Notes: generated by a model from the sequence alone, not told the origin. Counted from the first letter of the stretch, positions 1 through 9,260 are shown. The stretch: DNA of 47,863 bases from Sedimentisphaerales bacterium (GCA_016928975.1 JAFGJR010000295.1:1-47863); one strand, 5' to 3'. Numbers and translations: made by a program.

Positions 1-219
1 GTCAAAGAGAGATTGACATGATTCCCTTCATGCCTCCGGAGAGCGTGCGTGCCCGTAAGCCCCAAAACTCACGGCAGTGCCATTCGTTCATAGCGCCCTT
101 TCTTTGTTTCTCTTGCACGGAAGCAACGGTTCGTTGAGAGCAATGGAGCCGATCTCCGCTATTCGAGTGGGAACTTGTGTCTGTGAAAGGAAAGGGTCCC
201 TGACAACGACCGGTTCAGG

Positions 220-885
220 TCAGAACCGATAGAAGAGACTGATCGACAGAACGAGGTAGATATTGAAACCGCTCAGGTCCTCCTCTATGTCGCGTTTTTC
301 CTTGGCGAGTTCTGCCTGGAACGTGGGATCTGACGCGATCGGACCGGTGGCAGACAGATCCAGATTGGGCGAGCCTATGAAGGCCACACCGAAATCCGTG
401 GCGAGTCCCCAGTGGCCTGAGTTCCCCGGCGCGTTGCCCCACCCGATGCCAACATAAGGGACTATCGGCTCGAACTCCACGTCCCCCTCTACCGCGCCGA
501 GATCCTCCGGATGATACGTCTGGTCTCCGATTTCAACATCTTCCATTGGCCTGCCTCGCAGTTGGATGTTGCTGGCATTGTACAGGGCACCGGCGCTGAT
601 GCGAAATGACCCGTTGAAAGGGTACCAATCGAGTAGAAGCAACGGATTCAGTAGATTCAGATCCACATTGTAATCGACTCCGCTGAATTCGGCGTCGAAG
701 CTGAATCCCAGCCACTGAGCACCGGCCCGCAGGTTCACTTGTGGGATGAGATTCGTGGTCAAGTCGCCCCCGATACCCAGGGTTCCGATCTTCGCGCCGA
801 TAGCCCACTCATCGAATGCCGCTTGTGCGCTACCACAGGCGAGCAGAACAGTTGCCGCTGCCAGGAATGCTCCTTTTGCCGTCAT
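220..885 (-). CDS. Small secreted/outer-membrane beta-barrel-like protein
   Basis: The product has 221 residues. It starts with a clear Sec signal peptide (MTAKGAFLAAATVLLACGSAQA) and ends in -YRF, an aromatic C-terminus typical of outer-membrane barrels. The body alternates short amphipathic stretches, as in 'VNLRAGAQWLGFSFDAEF' and 'FRISAGALYNAS', which suits transmembrane beta-strands. A longer frame begins at 939, but the ATG at 885 is preceded by GAAAGGAGC at normal spacing and directly starts the signal peptide, so I chose it. The stop codon lies in a small CGGTTC/GAACCG hairpin (211-228). No specific function is recognisable; porin-like or structural is inference from the fold pattern. 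Confidence 0.75.
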   Translation of the reverse strand: MTAKGAFLAAATVLLACGSAQAAFDEWAIGAKIGTLGIGGDLTTNLIPQVNLRAGAQWLGFSFDAEFSGVDYNVDLNLLNPLLLLDWYPFNGSFRISAGALYNASNIQLRGRPMEDVEIGDQTYHPEDLGAVEGDVEFEPIVPYVGIGWGNAPGNSGHWGLATDFGVAFIGSPNLDLSATGPIASDPTFQAELAKEKRDIEEDLSGFNIYLVLSISLFYRF

Positions 886-1025
886 GAGCTTGCTCCTTTC
901 GGGGGACCAGACTGACTGACCATGCCGTCGTGTGCCCATTCTTGGACATGCGCAGGCCTACCCCTTAAGGAGTGTCGGCAAACTGCGGGTGGTCCATGAG
1001 GTCGTCGATCACATAAGGTGTCTGG

Positions 1026-1543
1026 TTATTCGCGACGAGACGAGACAGCTTTGAGTTCCCGGAGTCCCTCGATTCTAACAGAGGCTGAACCTCGCATGGG
1101 GAAGTGCATCGCGCACAGCCTGGAGCTACTGATGCTCTCCTGCCAGCCGCCGCCGCACTGCCGGCTGCCGCAGAACACGTTGCACGTGACCTTTCCGATG
1201 AAACACACGATTGGCGGCCAGAAGGTCCGAATACACCGCTGTGGTCCTGCAATACCTGATCTCTGCTCGCCTTTGCTCAATTCGGTGACTTGCACGGTTG
1301 GGCGGTCGACCAGATTGGCGAAACCCAGCCGATATCGCGTCAGAAGCCGCTTGTCGTAAATCTGCTTCAAACCGCTGTCGGTCCCCAGCTCGCTCTCGTC
1401 CTCCTCCAGAAGCCCTGCCCGATCGAGTAGATACCAGAACGTCTTGTTGTTGGAAACGGGACATGGTGCAGGTAGGAGCCCGGGTGCGGATTGATGCCTA
1501 CGAAGACGATTCTCACGTTCCCGCAGACCTTGTACTGGATCAT
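1026..1543 (-). pseudogene. mug: Mismatch-specific uracil/thymine-DNA glycosylase (Mug/TDG type), frameshifted
   Basis: Two overlapping reading frames together spell one Mug/TDG-family protein. The first frame (from about 1543) gives IVFVGINPHPGSYLHHVPF, containing the GINP active-site motif. The second gives NNKTFWYLLDRAGL, YRLGFANLVDRPT, IVCFIGKVTCNVF and LCAMHFPMRG, the later conserved blocks of the family. Continuity is lost at about 1455-1462, where the text reads CCGTTTCCAAC; one extra T would restore 'VPFSNNKTFW'. The family removes uracil or thymine from G:U and G:T mispairs. Either the gene is broken by a single-base deletion or this is a sequencing/assembly error. The start at 1543 is a guess because no strong ribosome-binding site is visible. 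Confidence 0.7.
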
Positions 1544-1722
1544 ACAGCGCCCTGGCCAAATTGTCCTGGCGAGGACCCTCAGGTTGCGGCCAACAGGAGG
1601 CCCTTGAGGTCTCCCGGTTGAAATTGACGGTGGGACGCGATCAATTCGCGAGCGGCGTCCACCTGGCCCCAGACGTTCCACAACTGCATGTCAATGCTCA
1701 AACCTTCAATGAGGAGAAAACT

Positions 1723-2148
1723 ATGTCTGAACGCAAGAAGTTGACCAAACGACAATGCGCCTTGCTTGATGGTCTATTCGTGAGTGATGCGGATGAGAAG
1801 GAAGTGCTTTCCACATGCGGCGTGCCCCGAGCCCTTTACGAGAAATGGCTCGCCGATGAGCGGTTCACGAGCCAGTTCGACCAACGAATCGCACGCGAGT
1901 ACCGCAAGAGCCACATGATCCTCGCCCGCAGCGCGCCAGACGCGGCACAGAAGCTCGTTGAACTTGCCAGGGAAGGCAAAGGGGAAACCACCCGCAAAGC
2001 CTGCCTCGACATTATTTCCTTCCAGCCTCCAATGGTCTCCAAAGGAGCATCCGGCAAGGAACCAATCCCCGAGACTCCGACACCCGCCACCAGCCTGCCC
2101 CCCGAAACCGCCAGCCGCCTCCTGGCCGTCCTTGCTGGGCAGGCATGA
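1723..2148 (+). CDS. Terminase small subunit-like / HTH protein
   Basis: The product has 141 residues, started at the ATG preceded by AATGAGGAG. Residues ~8-50 (KKLTKRQCALLDGLF ... LSTCGVPRALYEKWLAD) form a helix-turn-helix like that of phage terminase small subunits. Residues ~70-105 (APDAAQKLVELAREGKGE) resemble the second helical repeat of the same proteins. The tail (~110-141) is Pro/Thr-rich. No phage structural genes adjoin it, but a terminase large-subunit-like gene lies 16 kb away at 18322. It may be a DNA-recognition subunit separated from its partner, or a generic phage-derived HTH protein; the assignment is by pattern only. Confidence 0.55.
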   Translation: MSERKKLTKRQCALLDGLFVSDADEKEVLSTCGVPRALYEKWLADERFTSQFDQRIAREYRKSHMILARSAPDAAQKLVELAREGKGETTRKACLDIISFQPPMVSKGASGKEPIPETPTPATSLPPETASRLLAVLAGQA

Positions 2149-2276
2149 AGGAACGGACTCACTCGCGGAAACAACGCAGGGATCTGATCCCTACAAACAA
2201 CCAGTGCGCAGCACGCTAGATGTGGCGGCTGCGCACCCGTGGGAATCGATCGTACACGATCACAGCTAAGCCAACC

Positions 2277-2837
2277 TCACCCCTTAGCTCGGCTGAGGTA
2301 GCTGCCGTCTTCCGTATTGATCCGGACGACCTCGCCCATCTCAATAAATGGCGGCACGCGGGTCCGCAGGCCGGTTTCCAGCGTGGCGTCTTTCATCTGG
2401 TTCGTGGCCGTGGCGCCCTTGGGCTGCGGCGTGGTCTCGGTAACTGCCAATTCGACGACTTTCGGCAATTCAATGCTGACGATCTTCTCTTCATGCATCA
2501 ACGCCGTGACCGGCGTATTGGGCTTGAAGTACTTCATCGCGTCGCCGAGAAACTCGTCGGAAACCGACACCTGGTCGAAGTCCGACGTGTCCATGAAGAC
2601 GTGCGAGTTCTTGTCCGAGTAGAGATACTCCATGTCCCGCTTGTCCAGAAACGCCTGCTCCACTTCCTCGGTGGATCGCAATCGCTTCTCTATCATCACA
2701 CCATCCGAGAGCCGTCTCAGCTTCGCTTGCACAAATGCCCGGAGGTTTCCGGGGGTTACATGAGTCGCCACCGTGCAGACGCACAACTGACCATCCATCA
2801 TGAAGGCCATACCCGGCCGCATTTCACTTGCTTTCAC
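2277..2837 (-). CDS. efp: Elongation factor P
   Basis: EF-P binds between the P and E sites and rescues ribosomes stalled on polyproline. The 186-residue product has the three-domain layout: KOW-like N domain (1-65), first OB domain (~66-128, YLYSDKNSHVFMDTSDFDQ), and second OB domain ending RVPPFIEMGEVVRINTEDGSYLSRAKG. The loop that carries the modified lysine in E. coli (KPGKGQAF, Lys34) reads TPGNLRAF here, so the modification-site residue is Asn31. A GTG at 2846 is possible, but the GTG at 2837 has GAGGTG six bases upstream and gives the normal start (MKASEMRPG). A strong promoter lies at 2984-3012. Confidence 0.95.
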   Translation of the reverse strand: MKASEMRPGMAFMMDGQLCVCTVATHVTPGNLRAFVQAKLRRLSDGVMIEKRLRSTEEVEQAFLDKRDMEYLYSDKNSHVFMDTSDFDQVSVSDEFLGDAMKYFKPNTPVTALMHEEKIVSIELPKVVELAVTETTPQPKGATATNQMKDATLETGLRTRVPPFIEMGEVVRINTEDGSYLSRAKG

Positions 2838-2983
2838 GACAATCACCTCAGCTCAAAGCCAGACTTCCAATCTAATGGCGACATGCCAGGCACGCCGGCT
2901 TCCACCACACATAACCGCCGCAGCCACCCACCACGGTGTTAAGGACATCGCATCCACAACGCCAACGCGATGACAGGCGTACA

Positions 2984-3012
2984 TATATAGGCGGTCCCGA
3001 AATCCTTGTCAA
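2984..3012 (-). promoter_or_regulatory. Sigma70-type promoter for efp
   Basis: On the minus strand, TTGACA (3012-3007) is followed by a 17-base spacer and TATATA (2989-2984). This is a near-consensus housekeeping promoter, leaving a leader of about 140 nt before the efp start. Confidence 0.7.
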
Positions 3013-3056
3013 GCAACACTTTGCCCTGCGGAGTATGACACTCTCCGCGCAGACGT

Positions 3057-3746
3057 CTATTGTCGGCGGGCTGTCTGCACGATACGGCTGAACGATTCCG
3101 GGACAGGCGCTTCAACGGTCAGCCGCTTGCCGGAGGGCAGGTGCAGCGATAGTTCGTAGGCGTGGAGCATGAGGCGGGGGAAGGAGCATTGCACGATCTG
3201 CTCTCCGTACAGGGGATCGCCGACGACGGGATGGCCGATGCTGTAGAGATGCACACGGATCTGATGGCGGCGGCCGGTATGCGGACGGACATCGAGGAGA
3301 GTGAACGCCTTCAATCGCTCAAGGACACGGAGCTCAGTCACGCTGGACTTGCCCCGCTGGTCATCGACTCCCACCCGGCCGGAACCGAACTGCCGCAAGG
3401 GTCTATCGATCTCGCCCCGGTCGTCGCCGATGATGCCGTGAACCAGGGCCAGATATACCTTCTCCACCGAGCGTGTCTCGAACTGGCAATTGAGTCGCCG
3501 ATGCGCCTCGGCGTTACGCGCAAAGACGACTACGCCACTGGTTTCTCTGTCGATCCGATGGACAATGTAGAGCCTCTCGCCCCGCTCCGCGCAGAGCCTC
3601 TCAAAAAGCGACGGGCTCTGCCGACGCCGCTCTGGGACCGCCACAAGCCCCTCCGGCTTGTTGACAGCCACGATATCGTTGTCTTCGTACAGGACCTCAA
3701 GCATAGGAACAGATGGACGAATTGGGATCCATGGCTTATCATTCAC
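3057..3746 (-). CDS. RluA-family RNA pseudouridine synthase
   Basis: The enzyme isomerises specific uridines in rRNA or tRNA. The 229-residue product has the family's motif HRIDRETSG (residues 63-71) with Asp66 as the expected catalytic residue. The other blocks are NKPEGLVAVP (29-38), EKVYLALVHG, RPHTGRRHQIRVHL and HPVVGDPLYG. It has no N-terminal S4 domain, so it resembles the short RluA/RluC-like single-domain forms; the exact target base cannot be read from sequence. Met15 (3704) is an alternative start, and neither start has a strong ribosome-binding site. It is divergent from rsmE. Confidence 0.9.
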   Translation of the reverse strand: MNDKPWIPIRPSVPMLEVLYEDNDIVAVNKPEGLVAVPERRRQSPSLFERLCAERGERLYIVHRIDRETSGVVVFARNAEAHRRLNCQFETRSVEKVYLALVHGIIGDDRGEIDRPLRQFGSGRVGVDDQRGKSSVTELRVLERLKAFTLLDVRPHTGRRHQIRVHLYSIGHPVVGDPLYGEQIVQCSFPRLMLHAYELSLHLPSGKRLTVEAPVPESFSRIVQTARRQ

Positions 3747-3802
3747 GAGTCAGATAGGACGAAGTCTAAATCATAAACCATAATCCGTGAATCGCAAATA
3801 TC

Positions 3803-4552
3803 ATGGGCGTAAATCGCTTCTTCGTTTCGGCGTCAGATATCGAGGGCGACCGGGTCCGGTTGAGCCCGGAGCAGTCGCATCAGGTCTGCCACGTGCTACG
3901 ACTCAAGCCCGGCGATACGATCATCGCGCTGGACAACAGCGGAGCCGAATATGATGTGACGCTGACGACCGTCCGCCGGACGGAGGTGGTTGGACAGGTG
4001 ACGAGCAGCCACCGCGCACACGGCGAGCCTGCGGCGGAGGTCACCCTGTTTCAAAGCCTGCTGACGCGCGAGAAGTTCGAATGGGTCCTTCAGAAGGGCG
4101 CGGAGCTGGGGGTGGCGCAATTCGTGCCGGTTCTGACTGAACGAAGCCTCGTACGAACCAGGAGCATCGAAGACAACAAGCTGGATCGCTGGCAGCGGAT
4201 TCTCAGGGAAGCAGCGGAACAGTCACATCGCGGCCGTATCCCGGAACTCGAGCCGATCGTCACATTCGAGAACGCGACCTCGCGTCTGAGAGACTTCGAG
4301 CGCAGTCTGATTGCCGCACCCTCCGACGAGATGGTCGCACTGCCGGATGCTCTTCAAGGAATCACCCGTTCTCCGGCTTCCGTCGCCGTGATCATCGGTC
4401 CTGAAGGCGGCTTCACGGAGGAGGAAGTGACCCTGGCCTGTGAGAAAGGTGCCGTGCGAGTGGGCCTCGGGCCGCGCATCCTCCGGACGGAGACCGCTGC
4501 AATCGTTGCCTGTGCGCTCACGCTCTACGAGCTCGGGGAGATGAAAGGCTGA
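3803..4552 (+). CDS. rsmE: 16S rRNA m3U1498 methyltransferase RsmE
   Basis: RsmE methylates N3 of U1498 in 16S rRNA using SAM. The 249-residue product has the N-terminal PUA-like domain ([35 protein letters not shown]). The SPOUT knot motifs [13 protein letters not shown] (~198-210) and [13 protein letters not shown] (~222-234) follow. The stop codon is one base from the rsmI start, so the two rRNA methyltransferase genes are probably co-transcribed and translationally coupled. Confidence 0.95.
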   Translation: MGVNRFFVSASDIEGDRVRLSPEQSHQVCHVLRLKPGDTIIALDNSGAEYDVTLTTVRRTEVVGQVTSSHRAHGEPAAEVTLFQSLLTREKFEWVLQKGAELGVAQFVPVLTERSLVRTRSIEDNKLDRWQRILREAAEQSHRGRIPELEPIVTFENATSRLRDFERSLIAAPSDEMVALPDALQGITRSPASVAVIIGPEGGFTEEEVTLACEKGAVRVGLGPRILRTETAAIVACALTLYELGEMKG

Positions 4553-4553
4553 A

Positions 4554-5258
4554 ATGGCACAGACCGGCACGCTATACTTCGTCGCGACGCCAATAGGTAA
4601 TCTGGGCGATATCACCGTGCGGGCGCTGGACACGCTCCGCCAGGTCGACATCGTAGTCAGCGAGGACACGCGACGGACCGGACTGCTGCTCAAGCACTTC
4701 GAGATTCAGAAGCCGCAGATTGCCTATTTCGAGCACAACGAGCGTGCAGTGGCGCCGAGGATCATCCGTTTGCTCGAGGAAGGCAAGTCCGTCGCCGTAG
4801 TGACCAGTGCAGGCACGCCCGGCATATCGGATCCGGGCTTCGTGCTTCTACGGCAAGCCATCGAGGCTGGCATGGAAGTCACGGCCATTCCGGGCCCGAC
4901 GGCGTTTGTGGCTGCGCTGGTGCTCTCGGGCCTGCCGGTGCACAGTTTCACATTTCGCGGCTTTCCGCCGCACAAGAGCGGCCAGCGACGCCATTTCCTC
5001 GAAGCCGACAAGGACTCGCCCTACACGCTCATCTACTACGAGAGCCCCTTCCGCGTGCGACGACTTCTGGAGGATGCGCTGGCCGTCTTCGGCGACCGCC
5101 CCGCCGCCATCGCCAAGGAGTTGACGAAGATCCACGAGTCCGTCCGCCGGGGCAGCTTGTCCGAGCTACTCGCCAATGTCGAAGAGAACCCCAAAGGCGA
5201 ATACGTCGTCCTCGTCGCCGGCACGGGATACGACGGACAGGATGAGCAGAACGGTTGA
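4554..5258 (+). CDS. rsmI: 16S rRNA 2'-O-methyltransferase RsmI (C1402)
   Basis: RsmI methylates the 2'-OH of C1402 in the decoding centre. The family blocks are all present: [20 protein letters not shown] at the N-terminus, [43 protein letters not shown] and [12 protein letters not shown]. The 234-residue length fits the catalytic domain, with a short C-terminal part. It follows rsmE by one base. Confidence 0.95.
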   Translation: MAQTGTLYFVATPIGNLGDITVRALDTLRQVDIVVSEDTRRTGLLLKHFEIQKPQIAYFEHNERAVAPRIIRLLEEGKSVAVVTSAGTPGISDPGFVLLRQAIEAGMEVTAIPGPTAFVAALVLSGLPVHSFTFRGFPPHKSGQRRHFLEADKDSPYTLIYYESPFRVRRLLEDALAVFGDRPAAIAKELTKIHESVRRGSLSELLANVEENPKGEYVVLVAGTGYDGQDEQNG

Positions 5259-5370
5259 CAGACTCCGACCTGATGGGCCATGATGTTGAGCAGAGAACCT
5301 CGATGTATCAACGTGGCCGAGAAGCTGCCGATGTCGAGGGCCTGAAAACAAAACAGAGAAGAGGCATCGC

Positions 5371-5619
5371 ATGGACTACCGTCTGACTGAACATGCGCGC
5401 GACGCTCTGGAGAAACGCCGAGTTCGGCTCGAATGGGTGGAGAAAGCATTGTCCCCACCAGAATGGACAGAGAAGGATGTGGTCGATAGTGAATTGGAGC
5501 ACCGCCTTACGCGGATCGAGGAATTCGGAGGGCGTATCCTTCGCGTGATCGTCAACACTCACGCAGTACCACCTCGCGTCGTGACAGCCTACTTCGACCA
5601 AAGGAGATTGAACCGATGA
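5371..5619 (+). CDS. DUF4258-type small protein
   Basis: This 82-residue protein (MDYRLTEHARDALEKRRVRLEWVEKAL ... RVIVNTHAVPPRVVTAYFDQRR) has the compact alpha-beta pattern and His-Ala-x-x-x-x-x-x-R-x-I/V start of DUF4258 proteins, which resemble RelE-like toxin folds. It overlaps the next gene by ATGA, so the pair is translationally coupled. The DUF4258-DUF2283 arrangement is common and looks toxin-antitoxin-like, but activity is not established and I infer only a paired function. Confidence 0.8.
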   Translation: MDYRLTEHARDALEKRRVRLEWVEKALSPPEWTEKDVVDSELEHRLTRIEEFGGRILRVIVNTHAVPPRVVTAYFDQRRLNR

Positions 5620-5834
5620 AGCTGAAAGTCGATCATGAGGCGGATGCCCTCTACCTGACTTTGAGTGAGGAACCCGCCAAGGAGTCCGAGGAAATCCTGC
5701 CGGGGATTATCGTTGACTTCGATGAGAACGGACAAGCGGTGGGAATTGAGATGCTGCACCTGTCCAAGCGGGTCTCAGCCGAGAATATCCAAAGGCTGTT
5801 ATTCGAATCGGTGCCCCATTCGGGCAAGGATTAG
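5616..5834 (+). CDS. DUF2283-type small protein
   Basis: The 72-residue product shows the DUF2283 signature: KVDHEADALYLTLSEEP (4-20), then GIIVDFDENGQAVGIEMLHLSKR (29-51). These proteins form small beta-sheets and often follow DUF4258 genes. It overlaps the DUF4258 gene by four bases and is five bases before the GIY-YIG gene. An antitoxin-like role is inference from the arrangement. Confidence 0.85.
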   Translation: MKLKVDHEADALYLTLSEEPAKESEEILPGIIVDFDENGQAVGIEMLHLSKRVSAENIQRLLFESVPHSGKD

Positions 5835-5838
5835 ACCG

Positions 5839-6729
5839 ATGGGGATGGACCTCAACAAGCTGTTGCTGGACAAGGACATCGACCCAAGATATGTCCTTGT
5901 CTTCCGTCATCGGCCCCCGGAACCCGAACTCAACAAGGTGCTGCCGTGGCTAGCCGGGGAAAGGCCGGACCTATTTAATGCGTACCAACAGACTCAGCAG
6001 GGAGAGAGGCTCGAGCAGACTATGCATGCTATGGAGGGCACCGGATATGTCGCCTCTTTCATCGGTCGAGAAGCAGGGAAGGCCCTGTTCGTCGGCCTCT
6101 ATTCCATAGAGCGATCACATCCCCTTACGCACGGGGAATACTGGAATGTCCCGGCTCACATCGAGTTGAAATCGCTCGGCATGAAGGGATTCACCGGTGA
6201 GGGACGGCCCTCGCGCCTCTGGTTTGACCTTGTGCTGGCGGATTTCTGCGCCGACTGGAAGGGCAAGTTGATCGTGAGCTGGCCGCCGCCCGAACGATCC
6301 TGGTGGCGACGAGCGCATCGCAACGATATGCCGGTTCTTGCCATCCTCGAAGACAGCGCACTCGACGCTGCCATGCCCGAATGGGATGCTATCGATCTGA
6401 CGTGGGAACAGCTTAGCATCCTGCCAGCGCGATGGCGGGCCGCTCTCTCCCAATGGCGCGGCATCTACTACATTTTCGATGCTTCCGACGGAAAGGGCTA
6501 CGTCGGTTCCGCCTACGGGAAGGACAACCTTCTCGGCAGATGGCAGGATTACGCGGCGCATGGGCACGGCGGCAATCGCCTACTTCGGCGGCGTGATCCC
6601 CGGAATTTCCGGTTCACTATCCTGCAACGCGTCTCGCCGGATATGGAAGTTGATGACGTGATCCGATTGGAGGGCTCCTGGAAGCAACGTCTGCACACAC
6701 GCGAGCCATACGGTCTCAATGCTAACTGA
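5839..6729 (+). CDS. GIY-YIG nuclease-domain protein with large N-terminal domain
   Basis: The product has 296 residues. The C-terminal ~90 residues carry the GIY-YIG fold: RGIYYIFDASDGKGYVGSA (from ~207), the conserved Arg in LLGRWQDYA, and a late Glu in VIRLEGSWK. The first 200 residues form an uncharacterised domain with FRHRPPEPELNKVLPWLAG, NAYQQTQ, YVASFIGREAGKALFVGLY and SWPPPERSWWRRAHRN. I recall standalone proteins with this domain pairing in scattered bacteria but know no function. It begins five bases after the DUF2283 stop, so it probably belongs to the same transcript. The ATG at 5845 is an alternative start. Confidence 0.85.
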   Translation: MGMDLNKLLLDKDIDPRYVLVFRHRPPEPELNKVLPWLAGERPDLFNAYQQTQQGERLEQTMHAMEGTGYVASFIGREAGKALFVGLYSIERSHPLTHGEYWNVPAHIELKSLGMKGFTGEGRPSRLWFDLVLADFCADWKGKLIVSWPPPERSWWRRAHRNDMPVLAILEDSALDAAMPEWDAIDLTWEQLSILPARWRAALSQWRGIYYIFDASDGKGYVGSAYGKDNLLGRWQDYAAHGHGGNRLLRRRDPRNFRFTILQRVSPDMEVDDVIRLEGSWKQRLHTREPYGLNAN

Positions 6730-6780
6730 TGCGTCCCGCACACGAGCTATCCTGAGGTTCAGATCCTGTGGAGGAAGAAA

Positions 6781-9258
6781 ATGACAGCACGAGTTCCCAA
6801 CAATGGAAGGCACGCGCCAAGAACGATACCCGCGTTCGTGGCCCATCTCGTGACGCTCACGCTGATCGTCGCTGGTTGCCGGATGGCGGAGGGCAAGGAG
6901 AATATTCGGCCGTCAGAGGACGACGCCTACGGGCAAGTCGAGTTGTTGCGAGACCGGTGGGGCGTGCCGCATGTGTTCGCGCAGACTGACACCGGCGCGA
7001 TGTATGGTCTGGGGTATGCCACGGCCCAGGACCGGGCCTTTCAGATGTACTACAATCTGCGGATCATTCAGGGCCGGCTGGCGGAGGTGATCGGGGACGT
7101 CAAGGTCGGCGTCACACGCCAATTGCCCCAAGGCAAGACCTCCGCTCTGCGCAGCGATATTCAAATGCGCACCATTGGCTACCACAAAGCCGCCCAAGAG
7201 ACGGCCCGGCAGCTCGACCCCGAGACGCGTCAACTCCTCGAAGCCTACTGCCGAGGCGTCAACGAGTACATCAGCGGCCATCCGAACGACCTGCTGTACC
7301 TCTTTGGCAAGTACGACCTGCGACCAGAGCCCTGGACCGCGGCGGATTGCATAGCCTCCTGGTGGCGGTTGGGCCTGTTTTTCGCGGGCGATGGGCTCAA
7401 TGAGACGACGGCCTACTACGAGATCAAGGGAGGCGCCAGGCAGGTGCTCCAGTTCGCTCCCGCCGACGCCGCCGGCGCGACGCAGGGCCTGCCGATACGC
7501 GACGATGCGTCGGTGATCCAGCGGATGGACGTCAGCGATGCCTGGGTGCAGGAGGTTCTGGATTACGCCGTGGCGCATGGCCTGACAAGAAAGGTGGACG
7601 TGACGCCGCGACCCACAGGACCGAGGTTCAGCCACGCCTGGGTCGTCGGAGGCAAGAAGACCACAACCGGCTCGACCGTGCTGATCAGCGATCCGCAGAC
7701 GCCGGTGCGCAATCCCTCTCTGTGGTATGAGTTCCACATCGTCGGCAAGACCTTCAACGCTCGCGGTCTCGGCATCGCAGGCAGCCCGAACTTCGTGATC
7801 GGCTTCACGCCGAACGTCACCTGGGGTCTGACTGCCCTCGGCGCCGATCAGGCGGATCTGTTCGTTCTCAAGACCGACCCGAATCATCCGAGCCAGTATT
7901 TCCTCGACGGTCAATGGCGCAACATGACCGTCCAGACCGAGACCATCAAGGTCAGGAACGGACAACCCCAAACCTTGACGGCCAGACAAACCTGTTTCGG
8001 CCCTGTCGTGACATCGATTGCCACGGGCGTCCGTCGCGGCGATGAAGTGGCCCTGAAGCGCATCCCGGTCTGCGAGCCGCAGCGAGACACGTTCCGAGGC
8101 ATTCTCGATATGATACGTGCCACCAACGTACGGGACTTCCAGGAGGCACTCGGCGGGTGGAGCTTCCCGAGCGCGAACTGCGTCTTTGGCGACAGCAAGG
8201 GCGACATCGGATTCGAGACCATCCTCTCTTTGCTCGTCCGTTCGGCGCATTCGTTGCTGGACGAGCGAGCCGCACATGAAGGATGGGACAGTGCCAACGA
8301 CTGGCAGGGAGTGCTGCCGCACGAGTTGTTGCCCCAGATGATCGATCCTGAGCAGGGCTGGGTGGTCAGCGCGAATCATCGGCCCATTGCGTCCTTCTAT
8401 CCCATCTCTCTCGGCATTTCGACCGGCAGCCTCGGCGACACCGACCGCTCGTGGCGTCTGAAAGAACGCGTGAAAATGAAGGAATCCTTCATGCCGCAGG
8501 ACGTGCTCGATATCCACTGCGATACCGTCTGTGCCGTGAAGCGGGATCTGGTCCTGCTCGGCTACCACCTTCGCGACGTTCAGAAGTACCCACTGGAGGA
8601 GGAGACACTTCTGGCTCTTGACTATCTCGAACCGTGGCGGTCGGCGGGCTGCAAATCGGAGATGCAGATTCCGGGGACGGAGATCATGAATCTGATGCCC
8701 ACGGCCTTTCGACAGAACTTCGTCGCCGCGACGATCTACGGCGGAGGCACCTCCGGCTTGTGCAACATGCTCCAGACAATCAACGCTCGCATCGCCGCAG
8801 AGCCGAACGCCCAACTGACGCCGGCGGAGGCGGACTACGTGAATCTCATGCTGCGAGCCGCATGGCGCTACGGCAAGGCCAGCTACGGCGAAGACCCGGC
8901 CCGGTGGAACGAACTCGCGAAGAAAGGGTTGCTGGAGACGAAGCTCCCATATATGTCCACACTGGACGGATTCGGCTCGCTGGATGAGCAGAAAGACATC
9001 ACCTTGCCGGCGCTGCGGTGTGTGGAAGGAGGAACGATCCTCTCGCAGAAGGCCCAATCTTACACGCAGTACGTCCGGCTCGACGACGTCGATCTGTCGA
9101 TGTCCATCTTGCCCGTCGGCCAGTCGGAGCACCCGGACAGCCCATACCACTTGTGCAACTACGATCTCTGGGCGAGAGGCCAGCTCCATCCGGCACCGCT
9201 ATCACGAAAAGCCGTCGATGAGATTGCAGCAGCGACGGTGATTCTCAAAGTGAGGTAG
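6781..9258 (+). CDS. Penicillin acylase-family Ntn-hydrolase, lipoprotein
   Basis: The family hydrolyses amide bonds in N-acyl substrates such as beta-lactams, acyl-homoserine lactones or N-acyl amino acids, after autocleavage into two chains. The 825-residue precursor has a lipobox (LIVAGC, Cys33), so it is probably membrane-anchored outside the cytoplasm. The alpha chain shows DRWGVPHVFAQ and YGLGYATAQDRAFQM (~74-90). The predicted beta chain starts at Ser284 in RFSHAWVVGG, followed by the family's 'DPQTP' block (~303). The start has GTGGAGGAAG upstream. It is two bases from the sulfatase gene, so the two are probably co-expressed in breakdown of an acylated or sulfated polymer. The true substrate is unknown. 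Confidence 0.88.
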   Translation: MTARVPNNGRHAPRTIPAFVAHLVTLTLIVAGCRMAEGKENIRPSEDDAYGQVELLRDRWGVPHVFAQTDTGAMYGLGYATAQDRAFQMYYNLRIIQGRLAEVIGDVKVGVTRQLPQGKTSALRSDIQMRTIGYHKAAQETARQLDPETRQLLEAYCRGVNEYISGHPNDLLYLFGKYDLRPEPWTAADCIASWWRLGLFFAGDGLNETTAYYEIKGGARQVLQFAPADAAGATQGLPIRDDASVIQRMDVSDAWVQEVLDYAVAHGLTRKVDVTPRPTGPRFSHAWVVGGKKTTTGSTVLISDPQTPVRNPSLWYEFHIVGKTFNARGLGIAGSPNFVIGFTPNVTWGLTALGADQADLFVLKTDPNHPSQYFLDGQWRNMTVQTETIKVRNGQPQTLTARQTCFGPVVTSIATGVRRGDEVALKRIPVCEPQRDTFRGILDMIRATNVRDFQEALGGWSFPSANCVFGDSKGDIGFETILSLLVRSAHSLLDERAAHEGWDSANDWQGVLPHELLPQMIDPEQGWVVSANHRPIASFYPISLGISTGSLGDTDRSWRLKERVKMKESFMPQDVLDIHCDTVCAVKRDLVLLGYHLRDVQKYPLEEETLLALDYLEPWRSAGCKSEMQIPGTEIMNLMPTAFRQNFVAATIYGGGTSGLCNMLQTINARIAAEPNAQLTPAEADYVNLMLRAAWRYGKASYGEDPARWNELAKKGLLETKLPYMSTLDGFGSLDEQKDITLPALRCVEGGTILSQKAQSYTQYVRLDDVDLSMSILPVGQSEHPDSPYHLCNYDLWARGQLHPAPLSRKAVDEIAAATVILKVR

Positions 9259-9260
9259 AT

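Noticed and set aside
2..91. 29-codon minus-strand frame at the left edge
   Set aside because: Too short, no motif and only a weak AAAGGG upstream; nothing else supports it.
5665..5838. Upstream extension of the GIY-YIG reading frame
   Set aside because: It overlaps the DUF2283 gene in another frame and has no recognisable sequence; the gene starts at 5839.
6730..6780. GGTTCAGATCC resembling a tRNA T-loop
   Set aside because: No acceptor, D or anticodon arms can be paired around it, and a coding gene covers the upstream half.
6913..9189. 758-codon minus-strand open frame opposite the acylase gene
   Set aside because: Shadow of a GC-rich coding gene; the plus strand shows the lipobox and family motifs and the minus translation has none.
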